Source: Bacillota bacterium (GTDB lineage: Bacteria; Bacillota; Clostridia; Christensenellales; CAG-138). From it: 8,073 bases of DNA. The position numbers and the translations under genes were made by a program. Of the stretch, positions 1 through 5,593 are shown piece after piece (the stretch's first letter is position 1; the number at the start of each line of letters is the position of its first letter). Under the pieces are notes generated by a model. The model ran no database searches. It saw only the letters and a program-made list of their open reading frames with translations, and was not told where the DNA came from. The stretch is taken from positions 1 to 8,073 of the forward strand of contig JAEXFV010000178.1 of NCBI GenBank assembly GCA_023451115.1, given 5' to 3'.

Positions 1-33
1 GAATAGCACTGCCTTATGAAACCATGCCTTATA
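1..33 (-). repeat. Second copy of a ~32-base intergenic element (CATAAGG element)
   Basis: Read on the minus strand, this stretch begins TATAAGGCAT and ends TGCTATTC. It matches the plus-strand stretch 986-1017, sharing GGCAT, then TCATAAGG, then CA and TGCTAT in the same order and nearly the same spacing. It lies 20 bases past the stop codon of the minus-strand M23 gene, so it would sit in front of whatever minus-strand gene lies beyond the window edge. I do not recognise the element. It could be a binding site, a leader RNA motif or a dispersed short repeat. The match is seen directly; any function is open. Confidence 0.4.
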
Positions 34-53
34 TCGGACGGTTTGTATGGAGG

Positions 54-773
54 CTATTTTCCCAACAGCACATAGTCCTTGGGGTTTTGCGGCTTGCCGT
101 CTACCAGGAAGCCAAAGTGCAGATGGCTTGGCAGCATGCATTCGCTTACCGCTGTGCTGCCCACATAACCGATCACTTGGGCGGCCTGCACCTTATCCCC
201 CGCTTTTACGGGCACTTCCGGTTTCAGATTGCCATACAGGCTCTGCTTGCCCCCGCTGTGGGATACCAGAACCACAGTACCCAGGGCGTTGTCCTCATAA
301 ACCTGCTCCACTTCCCCGTTGAGCACGCATTTGACCTCTGCGCCGGCTTTTGCGCTGATGTCAATGCCGGGATGTGTGGTCCACTGTTCCAGCGTTACCG
401 AATAAATGAGTTGATCCGCCGCGTATTCCCATACAATGTCGCCCTCCAGGGGCGCGGCAGCTTTTGTAGCCTTCTTTGTTTCCGGCTTGGGCGTTGCAGC
501 GGAAGGAGCAGGAGTGGGGGAGGGGCCTGCCGTGGGGGTAGGGGTAGCCATAGCCTGGGTTAAGGCCTGATCCCGGCTCTGGGATGCTGCCTGGGCTATT
601 GGGGTGGCGGCAGGGGGCGTGGGATCAGGCTCGTCCACGGGCAGCAGGGTTACTGCTGCCGCTATGCCGATCACCGCAACGCATAGCCCCAACACCACGG
701 TGAAGCCGTTGCGCTTGAGAAACCCCGACGCTTTTTCCTTAAAAGCAGCATAACGTTGATTTTTTTGTTCCAT
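54..773 (-). CDS. Membrane-anchored M23/LytM-domain protein, SpoIIQ-like
   Basis: A 239-residue bitopic membrane protein. It has a short basic N-terminus, one membrane helix (about residues 23-44), a Pro/Thr/Ala-rich linker (about 46-108) and a C-terminal LytM/M23 domain (about 112-235). The zinc-ligand pattern of M23 endopeptidases is present: H134 and D138 in HPGID, and H217 and H219 in HLH. The usual YxHL histidine is replaced by Asn (YGNL, N182), and the Glu that normally follows HxHF is Gly. This architecture matches SpoIIQ, which in endospore formers sits in the forespore outer membrane and pairs with SpoIIIAH; its LytM domain is often degenerate. A sporulation role is inferred, because no spoIIIA or spoIID neighbour is visible. 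The start at 773 is chosen over an in-frame ATG at 875 because AGGAGGT lies 11 bases upstream and the membrane helix is then placed normally. It could also be another membrane-bound cell-wall hydrolase. Confidence 0.85.
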   Translation of the reverse strand: MEQKNQRYAAFKEKASGFLKRNGFTVVLGLCVAVIGIAAAVTLLPVDEPDPTPPAATPIAQAASQSRDQALTQAMATPTPTAGPSPTPAPSAATPKPETKKATKAAAPLEGDIVWEYAADQLIYSVTLEQWTTHPGIDISAKAGAEVKCVLNGEVEQVYEDNALGTVVLVSHSGGKQSLYGNLKPEVPVKAGDKVQAAQVIGYVGSTAVSECMLPSHLHFGFLVDGKPQNPKDYVLLGK

Positions 774-784
774 ATATGATTGGT
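774..784 (-). other. Spacer between Shine-Dalgarno and M23-gene start
   Basis: The minus strand carries AGGAGGT at 791-785, a near-perfect anti-16S match, followed by this 11-base spacer and ATG at 773. The spacer is slightly long, but no in-frame ATG, GTG or TTG lies within it, so 773 is the best-supported start. The open frame further upstream (to 875) would place the Shine-Dalgarno inside the coding sequence. Confidence 0.6.
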
Positions 785-794
785 ACCTCCTGTG

Positions 795-816
795 CCTGAA
801 ATCTTGAAGTTTCAGG
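795..816 (-). other. Bulged inverted repeat in the leader of the M23 gene
   Basis: CCTGAAA (795-801) is the exact reverse complement of TTTCAGG (810-816). The bases between contain CTT G AAG, which can pair too, so the whole 22 bases form a near-continuous hairpin with one bulged base. It ends only a few bases before the Shine-Dalgarno of the minus-strand gene. It could fold in the leader RNA and affect ribosome access, or act as an operator on DNA. No U-run follows on the minus strand, so it is not a terminator for transcription towards the M23 gene. Confidence 0.4.
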
Positions 817-950
817 GCTTTCATCCTGTTTTTTAAAGCCTTGGTGTGAGTATTGCCGGATTTCACCCTGTACAAACCTTGGAGATTTGGCCGGTATTTT
901 GAAAATTAGGCAGATTTTCGTGAAGATTGTATGAATTTTGCCGCAAAGCA

Positions 951-979
951 TTTCTTTCCTCAGCCCATATCGGTATAAT
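951..979 (+). promoter_or_regulatory. Candidate promoter of the SH3-domain gene
   Basis: A perfect TATAAT lies at 974-979. Seventeen bases upstream, at 951-956, the -35 position reads TTTCTT, a poor match to TTGACA. Transcription would start near 986, right at the edge of the ~32-base repeat element, giving a leader of about 70 bases. The -10 box is convincing by itself; the weak -35 suggests low basal activity or help from an activator. Confidence 0.4.
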
Positions 980-985
980 CAATAG

Positions 986-1017
986 TATAGGGGCATCTCA
1001 TAAGGACAATGCTATGC
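986..1017 (+). repeat. First copy of the ~32-base CATAAGG element, in the SH3-gene leader
   Basis: The stretch starts TATAGGGGCAT, continues TCATAAGGACA and ends ATGCTATGC. A second version is on the minus strand at 33-1. Each copy contains short arms that can pair: GCAT...ATGC here and GCAT...GTGC in the other copy. The differing base still permits a G-U pair in RNA, which fits, but does not prove, a conserved hairpin in a leader transcript. Its position between the -10 box and the Shine-Dalgarno means it is probably transcribed. Confidence 0.4.
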
Positions 1018-1040
1018 TAACTAGGATAAACCATAAGATC

Positions 1041-1047
1041 AGGAGGG
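1041..1047 (+). promoter_or_regulatory. Ribosome binding site that fixes the SH3-gene start
   Basis: AGGAGGG directly abuts an ATG at 1048, leaving no spacer, whereas the in-frame ATG at 1057 is 9 bases away. The second ATG also gives a textbook signal peptide beginning MKRNRK. The start is therefore taken as 1057 rather than 1048. Confidence 0.75.
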
Positions 1048-1056
1048 ATGTTTTCA

Positions 1057-2838
1057 ATGAAGCGCAATCGTAAAATACTTGCTTTGATGCTGGCGCTGTG
1101 CACCATGTTGTTATTGGCTGCGCCTGCGTTGGCAGCGAGTACCATGCAGGCTACCACGGCGCTGAATGTACGTTCCGGCCCCGGCACCAAATATGCCATT
1201 GTGGGCGAGCTGTACAAAGGCCAAACCGTTACGGTAAACAGCACAACAGGCAATTGGGCGTATATTACCTACGCAAACGGCGCAAAGGGTTATGCCTCGT
1301 TGTCCTACCTCAAGGGCACTTCGTCTTCCGGCAGCGGCGCGGTTTCCTCTGGCAACATGGTGGCTACGGCTGCGGTAAACGTGCGCTCCGGCCCCAGCAC
1401 CAGCTATGCAAAAGCAGGGGAGCTGGCAAAGGGTCAGGTGGTGGAAAAGGTAGGTACTTACGGCAACTGGACCATGATTAACTGGAACGGCGGCGTAGCC
1501 TATGTTTCCAGCGCTTATCTGGCAACCTATGGCGGCAGCTCTTCTGGCAGCGTGCAGGGAAAAGAGCTGATGAAGGCCACCGCCGCGGTAAACGTGCGCT
1601 CCGGCCCAGGCACCAGTTACAGCATAGTGGGCGCCTTGTATAAAAACGATACGGTATACAGCACCGGCGTTACCACCGGCTCCTGGATGCAGGTGGTGTA
1701 TCGCAACCAGGTTGCTTATGTGTCCAAATCGTATTTGACCCCAGCATCCGGATCGTCCAGCTCGTCCGACGGCAATTATGCCTATGCGACTACGGACATG
1801 AAAGTGTACATGCGTGCCAGTACCTCCAGCTCTATCCGCGGGTATCTGGAAAAGGGCCAGAAAGTGGAAGTGGTCAGCGTTTCTGGTTCCTGGACCTGCA
1901 TCCGCTATGGCTCCCGCCTGGGGTATGTGCGTTCCTATAATCTCACGGATGAAGAATATTCCGTAAAGGATACTACCGGCATCGTCTATGCCACTTCTTC
2001 GGTTCCGGTTCGCTCTGGTCCCAGCACCAGCTATAAAATCCTGGGCTACCTCTATTCCGGCAACAGCGCTGTGCGCACTGGCGTTTCCGGCTCCTGGACC
2101 AGAATTCAGTTTGACGGCCAGGCGGGCTATGTGCAGAGTGACCGGGTAAAAGTCATCACCGGCAGCAATGGGAATATGACAACGGCTGGCTATTATCTCT
2201 ACTGCAAAGCGGATAGCACGGCCGCCTATTCCATTCCCAACGCTTCCTCGGCTTACCGGTTGGGATACCTGTATAAAGGCGAACGGGTCTGGTGCACTGC
2301 CAAAAACTCCTCGTGGGCACAGTTGCTCATTCAGGATACGGTGATGTATGTCCCCATGAGCAAACTCAGCGAGTCCCGTGTGAGCGGCTCCGGCAGTTCC
2401 TCCAGCATAGGCACCGCCTACATCCGCTATGATGATACGGATCTGTACAATCGAAACAGCACTTCCAGCAGCATTGTGGTTACTCTGGATAAGGGCGCAA
2501 AAGTGACGGTGCTGGATTATAGCGCTACTTGGGTATATGTAAAATATTCTTTCCTCAGGGAAGATTATTACGGCTATGTGAAAGCATCCTGGCTGGAGTG
2601 GGATGACGATGATGACGAGGATTACTGGATCAGCGGCAAAAATATTGAAGCCTATGTGCTGGAGGATGATACCGACGTTTATAAAAATACCAGCACTTCC
2701 AGCAAAGTTGTGATTACCCTTTATGAAGATGACGAAGTAACCATCCAGGGCTTCGACGGCATCTGGGCTTATGTGAAGTACAGCTACCGGGGTAATGTCT
2801 ATTACGGTTACATGAAGAAAGCCGATCTGGACTGGTAA
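1057..2838 (+). CDS. Secreted multi-domain protein of about eight SH3b-like repeats
   Basis: A 593-residue exported protein. Residues 1-27 form a signal peptide: basic MKRNRK, a hydrophobic core, then a cut after ALA. About eight SH3_3/SH3b-like domains follow, at roughly 29-87, 101-157, 171-228, 242-296, 309-366, 374-438, 453-514 and 530-593, joined by Ser/Gly linkers and one acidic linker (DDDDDED). Domains 1, 2, 3 and 5 keep the hallmark VRSGP(G/S)TxY motif. Domains 4, 6, 7 and 8 are diverged, and 7 and 8 resemble each other most, suggesting duplication of the terminal unit. Bacterial SH3 domains of this kind usually bind peptidoglycan peptides or surface polymers. No catalytic domain, LPXTG anchor or membrane segment other than the signal peptide is seen. 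It is probably a wall-associated binding or scaffolding protein. It is monocistronic: its own promoter region and a strong terminator flank it. Confidence 0.92.
   Translation: MKRNRKILALMLALCTMLLLAAPALAASTMQATTALNVRSGPGTKYAIVGELYKGQTVTVNSTTGNWAYITYANGAKGYASLSYLKGTSSSGSGAVSSGNMVATAAVNVRSGPSTSYAKAGELAKGQVVEKVGTYGNWTMINWNGGVAYVSSAYLATYGGSSSGSVQGKELMKATAAVNVRSGPGTSYSIVGALYKNDTVYSTGVTTGSWMQVVYRNQVAYVSKSYLTPASGSSSSSDGNYAYATTDMKVYMRASTSSSIRGYLEKGQKVEVVSVSGSWTCIRYGSRLGYVRSYNLTDEEYSVKDTTGIVYATSSVPVRSGPSTSYKILGYLYSGNSAVRTGVSGSWTRIQFDGQAGYVQSDRVKVITGSNGNMTTAGYYLYCKADSTAAYSIPNASSAYRLGYLYKGERVWCTAKNSSWAQLLIQDTVMYVPMSKLSESRVSGSGSSSSIGTAYIRYDDTDLYNRNSTSSSIVVTLDKGAKVTVLDYSATWVYVKYSFLREDYYGYVKASWLEWDDDDDEDYWISGKNIEAYVLEDDTDVYKNTSTSSKVVITLYEDDEVTIQGFDGIWAYVKYSYRGNVYYGYMKKADLDW
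1372..1607 (+). repeat. Nucleotide-level repeat between SH3 domains 2 and 3
   Basis: The 23 bases at 1372-1394 are identical to 1585-1607. Both encode the start of the VRSGP motif (AVNVRSGP) with the same codons, whereas domains 1 and 5 encode the same peptide with different codons. Identity at synonymous positions points to a fairly recent duplication of one domain, or gene conversion between domains 2 and 3. The repeats are in frame, 213 bases (71 codons) apart. Confidence 0.6.
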
Positions 2839-2904
2839 ACAAAAGCACAAAATGAAGTTGCCCCCTGGGGTGACCATTCTAATGCGAAATAACAAAATGC
2901 AGCG

Positions 2905-2944
2905 AACAGGAGTTGGAGCCAACGCCCCAACTCCTGTTTTATTC
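2905..2944 (+). terminator. Strong intrinsic terminator after the SH3-domain gene
   Basis: The arms AACAGGAGTTGG (2905-2916) and CCAACTCCTGTT (2927-2938) are perfectly complementary over 12 bases with a 10-base loop. A T-rich tail (TTTTATT, part of which belongs to the arm) follows. It lies 67 bases after the stop codon and isolates this gene from the operon that begins at 2977. Confidence 0.85.
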
Positions 2945-2976
2945 CATTCTTTCTAGCATTTGTGGCAAGATTCGCA

Positions 2977-3005
2977 TTGACAAATGGAAAAAGCATGTAT
3001 ATACT
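2977..3005 (+). promoter_or_regulatory. Sigma-A type promoter of the nucleoside/sugar-phosphate operon
   Basis: A perfect TTGACA at 2977-2982 and TATACT at 3000-3005 are separated by exactly 17 bases. Transcription should begin around 3011-3013. That point is the left edge of the inverted repeat at 3012-3030, so a bound regulator would directly block initiation or early elongation. Such a strong core promoter combined with an overlapping operator is typical of a repressed, substrate-induced catabolic operon. Confidence 0.8.
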
Positions 3006-3011
3006 AATAAC

Positions 3012-3041
3012 ATAGCTGTATGACAGCTATTCAGCTCTATA
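3012..3041 (+). promoter_or_regulatory. Operator 1: inverted repeat before the GntR-family gene
   Basis: ATAGCTGT (3012-3019) and ACAGCTAT (3023-3030) are perfect reverse complements around the 3-base centre ATG. A further half-site-like CAGCTCTAT follows at 3032-3040. The stretch 3015-3041 matches 4466-4492 at 22 of 27 positions. GntR-family repressors bind short palindromes with a GT...AC core close to their own promoter, and this one sits at the expected transcription start of the regulator gene. Autorepression is inferred. Confidence 0.7.
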
Positions 3042-3048
3042 TCCTGAT

Positions 3049-3053
3049 GGGAG
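3049..3053 (+). promoter_or_regulatory. Ribosome binding site deciding the regulator start
   Basis: GGGAG at 3049-3053 is only 1 base from the ATG at 3055 but 7 bases from the in-frame ATG at 3061, so the second ATG is preferred. The difference is two residues. Confidence 0.55.
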
Positions 3054-3060
3054 AATGAGT

Positions 3061-3846
3061 ATGCAAAGAAAAATGCAAAAACCCGATATCCTAGCAGCTT
3101 ATGTAAAAAGAGAAATTGAAGAAATGATTGTATCCCAGGGGTTGAAACCAGGGGATTGTCTGGGGCCTGAAATTCCCTTGGCGGAAAGATTGGGCGTTAG
3201 TCGCGTTACGCTGCGGGAAGCATTGCGCTTGCTGGAAAACGATGGTGTGGTCGTGAAGAGAAATGGCGTAGGCACTTTTGTAGCCACACCCGAGCATTTT
3301 ATTTCGGGCAGGTTGGAGGTTGATTTCAGTCTCAGCGATGCTGCGAGCGCCGCGGGGATGACGCTTTCCACTGTGGTGGCAAAGGCACAGGAGAGGGAAC
3401 CTTTATCCCGGGAGAAAACTAAGCTGCAGCTCAAAGAGGGGGAAAAGGTGTTTTGCTTTGAGCGTATGCGCTATTATGAGGGCAAATGCATTGTGCTGTC
3501 ATTCGATACCATTCCTTCCCGCATTTTAAAAGAAAAAGAAATTGAAAAACTGGCCAATCGTTCGTTGTATTCTTTGCTGGAAAAAGAATGCGGCTATCAA
3601 ATCGTAATGGGGGAAGCGGTGCTTTCCGCTACATTTGCAACCCAGGAATTTGCACAGGTAATGGGGGTTAACCTGGGAAGTCCCCTTATGTTAATCGAGC
3701 AGACGGATTTTGATCCCCAGGGAGCGCCTGTTCTGTTTTCCAGGGAATATTACAATTCCCGTATCTTTAAATTTAAAATCAGCAGGCAGAGAAACCTGGA
3801 ACAACATGCGTTAGAATATTTCACATCTGAAAATAAGGAAGGATAA
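3061..3846 (+). CDS. GntR-family (HutC/UTRA type) transcriptional regulator
   Basis: A 261-residue DNA-binding regulator. Residues about 8-75 form the GntR winged helix-turn-helix, with the family pattern PLAERLGVSRVTLREALRLL for the recognition helix region and NGVGTFVA closing the wing. Residues about 88-243 fit a UTRA ligand-binding domain: an R-MRYYEG strand, a NRSLYSLLE helix, and a turn in which the protein lists its substrate pocket strands (e.g. the SREYYNSRIF end). UTRA regulators sense small metabolites, often sugar phosphates, and release DNA on binding. It is first gene of the operon, 2 bases before the aldolase gene, with a palindrome at its own promoter and a copy before mtnA, so it is probably the local repressor. 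The inducer is unknown; ribose 1-phosphate, a related pentose phosphate or a nucleoside is my inference from the neighbours. ATG 3055 is the alternative start. Confidence 0.9.
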   Translation: MQRKMQKPDILAAYVKREIEEMIVSQGLKPGDCLGPEIPLAERLGVSRVTLREALRLLENDGVVVKRNGVGTFVATPEHFISGRLEVDFSLSDAASAAGMTLSTVVAKAQEREPLSREKTKLQLKEGEKVFCFERMRYYEGKCIVLSFDTIPSRILKEKEIEKLANRSLYSLLEKECGYQIVMGEAVLSATFATQEFAQVMGVNLGSPLMLIEQTDFDPQGAPVLFSREYYNSRIFKFKISRQRNLEQHALEYFTSENKEG

Positions 3847-3848
3847 GT

Positions 3849-4451
3849 ATGGACACAAAAGCGTTAAGAAAAGAATTGATCCGTTATGTGCGGCAGCTTT
3901 CCCAATCGGGATGGGTGGTTGGAACATCAGGAAATATCAGCTTGCGCAACCCCGATGACGGCACAATGTTAATCACACCCAGCAGCGTGGATTATCAGCA
4001 AATGCAGGAAGAAGATCTGTTTTTGGTTCATCCCGATGGCAGCCTGGAAGGAGGTCTGGGCAGGCCAACTTCCTCACTGGCGTTTCATAAGCTGATTATG
4101 CGGCAGCGTAAGGACTGCATGGCCATTATCCATACCCATGCCCCTTATGCCAGTGCAGCGTCCGTTGTTACAGATGCAGTCCCGGCAGTTACACTGCCCA
4201 CGGCTTTGTATCTTGGCGGAGCCATCCCAGTGAGCCCGTACGCTGAAAACGGAAGCCAGCAGGAAGCAGAGAACATCATGTCTGCATTAGGGCAAGAGCA
4301 TAATGCGGTATTAATGCAAAATCATGGCGTGGTAGCCATCGGCGGTTCGTTAAAACAAGCATGGGATAATATGGGGCATGCGGAAGAATGCTGCCGCATT
4401 TGGATTTATGCAAAAAGCACTGGATTGCCTTGCAGCACGATTTCGTGTTAA
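3849..4451 (+). CDS. Class II aldolase/adducin-family protein (FucA/AraD/MtnB fold), atypical active site
   Basis: A 200-residue member of the zinc-dependent class II aldolase family, close to the usual 200-220 residues. Visible motifs are the phosphate-binding GTSGNIS (25-31), ITPSSVDY (42-49), the zinc histidines H95 and H97 in IHTHAPY, and H159 in QNHGVVAI. Family members cleave ketose 1-phosphates to dihydroxyacetone phosphate and an aldehyde, epimerise ribulose 5-phosphate, or dehydrate methylthioribulose 1-phosphate. Next to an MtnA-type isomerase, the natural substrate would be a ribulose 1-phosphate or 5-deoxy/5-methylthio analogue. Oddity: the position of the catalytic Glu73 of E. 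coli FucA (PSSEWRFH) reads PTSSLAFH here, giving Ser76. The acid/base is therefore missing or supplied elsewhere. The stop codon lies in a small hairpin followed by seven Ts. Translation is probably coupled to the regulator, with GGAAGGA overlapping the end of that gene. Confidence 0.87.
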   Translation: MDTKALRKELIRYVRQLSQSGWVVGTSGNISLRNPDDGTMLITPSSVDYQQMQEEDLFLVHPDGSLEGGLGRPTSSLAFHKLIMRQRKDCMAIIHTHAPYASAASVVTDAVPAVTLPTALYLGGAIPVSPYAENGSQQEAENIMSALGQEHNAVLMQNHGVVAIGGSLKQAWDNMGHAEECCRIWIYAKSTGLPCSTISC

Positions 4452-4458
4452 TTTTTTT
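4434..4458 (+). terminator. Weak terminator-like hairpin between the aldolase gene and mtnA
   Basis: AGCACG (4434-4439) can pair with CGTGTT (4444-4449), counting one G-U pair, around the loop ATTT; two As and seven Ts (4452-4458) follow. The stem is short and overlaps the aldolase stop codon, so at best it attenuates transcription. Its position just before operator 2 suggests the downstream genes can be expressed as a partly separate unit. Confidence 0.3.
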
Positions 4459-4462
4459 AATC

Positions 4463-4492
4463 CATGCTGTATAACAGCTATGCAGCCATACA
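4463..4492 (+). promoter_or_regulatory. Operator 2: copy of the inverted repeat before mtnA
   Basis: GCTGT (4466-4470), centre ATA, ACAGC (4474-4478) form a perfect inverted repeat, and the right arm extends as ACAGCTAT exactly as in operator 1. The following CAGCCATACA also parallels CAGCTCTATA of operator 1. A TTTAAT box (4456-4461) sits immediately upstream and could be a -10 element, but no good -35 is found. The site lies in the only large gap inside the operon, so it is probably a second binding site of the GntR-family protein. Confidence 0.6.
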
Positions 4493-4516
4493 AAATTATT
4501 ACAGTGGGGGAATAAT

Positions 4517-5566
4517 ATGTTAGTAAATCTAAAGTTGGCGCCAAATGCCGATACCATGTCTTATATCGATCAGGCATCTATCCCAAATGAGTATAACGTG
4601 ATCACTACAAGCGATTATCTCACCGTTGCAGATGCCATTCGTAAGCTCATCATCCGTGGTGCACCGGCAATCGGAGTGTCTGCAGCCATGGCAGTTGCGG
4701 TGGCTGCACGTAATTTGCAGGCTCAGGATACTAAGCAATTGCACCAGAGTGTATCCGAGGCAATCGATTTGTTGGCTTCCACCCGCCCCACGGCGGTTAA
4801 CCTGTTCTGGTCTCTGGATAAAATGCGCAAAGTGGCTCAGCAGGCGGCTAGTCTGGATATGGAAAGCTATCGCAAAACCCTGGAAAACGCAGCGCAGAAA
4901 ATTGCTGAGGAAGATGTTTCTACCAACCGGCAAATGGCAAAATATGCTGCGTCCCTTATCGAGGATGGAGATACTATTCTTACGCTGTGTAACGACGGCG
5001 TGCTGTGCTCTGTGGAATATGGAACAGCAGGCGGCGCTTTTGTGTATGCAGCAAAGGAAGAACACAAGATTATTCACATCTGCGTAGCAGAAACACGTCC
5101 CCTGTTCCAGGGCGCGCGCCTCACTGCATGGGAACTAAAGCAGGAAGGTATCCCCTATACGGTCATGACGGATAGCATGATGGCCTATGCCTTTGAAAAC
5201 AAGAAAATTACCAAAGTGATACTTGGCGCTGACCGGATTACTGCAAATGGAGATACTGCAAATAAAATTGGCACGTATACAGCAGCGATCCTGGCAAAGC
5301 ATTATGGCGCGCCGTTCTATGTGGTAGCACCCAGCTCTACGCTGGATTTAACCATGCAGACTGGAAAAGAAATTGTAATTGAGCAGCGCGATCCCAAGGA
5401 AGTGACCACAATCAATGGCAAGCAGATAGCCCCTGAAGGATCCGACGTGCTAAATCCAGCGTTTGACGTTACGCCTGGGGAACTCATAAGCGCCATCATT
5501 ACAGAAAAGGGGATTTTCTATCCTCCCTATAGTTACGAGGGACTGAAAATCAACGTAGAAGAATAA
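4517..5566 (+). CDS. mtnA: MtnA-family sugar-1-phosphate isomerase (methylthioribose-1-phosphate isomerase-like)
   Basis: A 349-residue enzyme of the MtnA/eIF2B-like isomerase family, full length for the family. It converts an aldose 1-phosphate to the ketose 1-phosphate; the reference reaction is 5-methylthioribose 1-phosphate to 5-methylthioribulose 1-phosphate. Visible signatures are IIRGAPAIGVSAA (45-57), STRPTAVNLFW (88-98), the catalytic-cysteine segment LTLCNDG with C158, AETRPLFQGARLTAWEL (191-207), GADRITANGDTANKIGTY with catalytic D239, and APEGSDVLNPAFDVTP (305-320). The loop after C158 is unusual: canonical proteins read CN(T/A)G-LATxGYGTA, here CNDGVLCSVEYGTA. That may reflect a different substrate such as ribose 1-phosphate or 5-deoxyribose 1-phosphate. 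No mtnK, mtnN, mtnC or mtnD is nearby, and the phosphorylase downstream makes pentose 1-phosphates, so a strict methionine-salvage role is doubtful. The start is supported by GGGGGA upstream of ATG. Confidence 0.88.
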   Translation: MLVNLKLAPNADTMSYIDQASIPNEYNVITTSDYLTVADAIRKLIIRGAPAIGVSAAMAVAVAARNLQAQDTKQLHQSVSEAIDLLASTRPTAVNLFWSLDKMRKVAQQAASLDMESYRKTLENAAQKIAEEDVSTNRQMAKYAASLIEDGDTILTLCNDGVLCSVEYGTAGGAFVYAAKEEHKIIHICVAETRPLFQGARLTAWELKQEGIPYTVMTDSMMAYAFENKKITKVILGADRITANGDTANKIGTYTAAILAKHYGAPFYVVAPSSTLDLTMQTGKEIVIEQRDPKEVTTINGKQIAPEGSDVLNPAFDVTPGELISAIITEKGIFYPPYSYEGLKINVEE

Positions 5567-5593
5567 CCCATACAGCTTAAGGAGAGAGACCCT

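Noticed and set aside
774..875. Longer N-terminus for the M23 protein starting at 875
   Set aside because: It would put the AGGAGGT site and the inverted repeat inside the coding region, and add a basic segment before an otherwise normal membrane anchor. ATG 773 has the Shine-Dalgarno.
926..933. CATACAAT on the minus strand, identical to a sigma-E -10 box, upstream of the M23 gene
   Set aside because: No convincing sigma-E -35 lies at the right distance, the leader would be about 145 bases, and SpoIIQ is normally forespore (sigma-F) expressed. A single short match is not enough to call a promoter.
1111..2922. Long open frame on the minus strand opposite the SH3-domain gene
   Set aside because: The plus strand has a signal peptide, Shine-Dalgarno, repeated recognisable domains and a terminator. 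The antisense frame has no recognisable domain, and its openness follows from the codon bias of the repeat-rich sense gene.
2839..3060. Catabolite-repression (cre) site near the operon promoter
   Set aside because: No stretch fits the TGWAANCGNTNWCA pattern in this gap.
3849..5566. Aldolase and isomerase as MtnB and MtnA of classical methionine salvage
   Set aside because: MtnB normally has an acidic residue where this protein has Ser. No mtnK, mtnN, mtnC, mtnD or mtnE is present, and the neighbours are pyrimidine salvage genes. It remains a possible alternative but not the preferred reading.
5567..5593. Third operator copy before the PHP gene (CATACAGCTTAAGG)
   Set aside because: Only ACAGCT and a short flank match; there is no opposite arm, and the overlap with the Shine-Dalgarno AAGGAG explains part of it.
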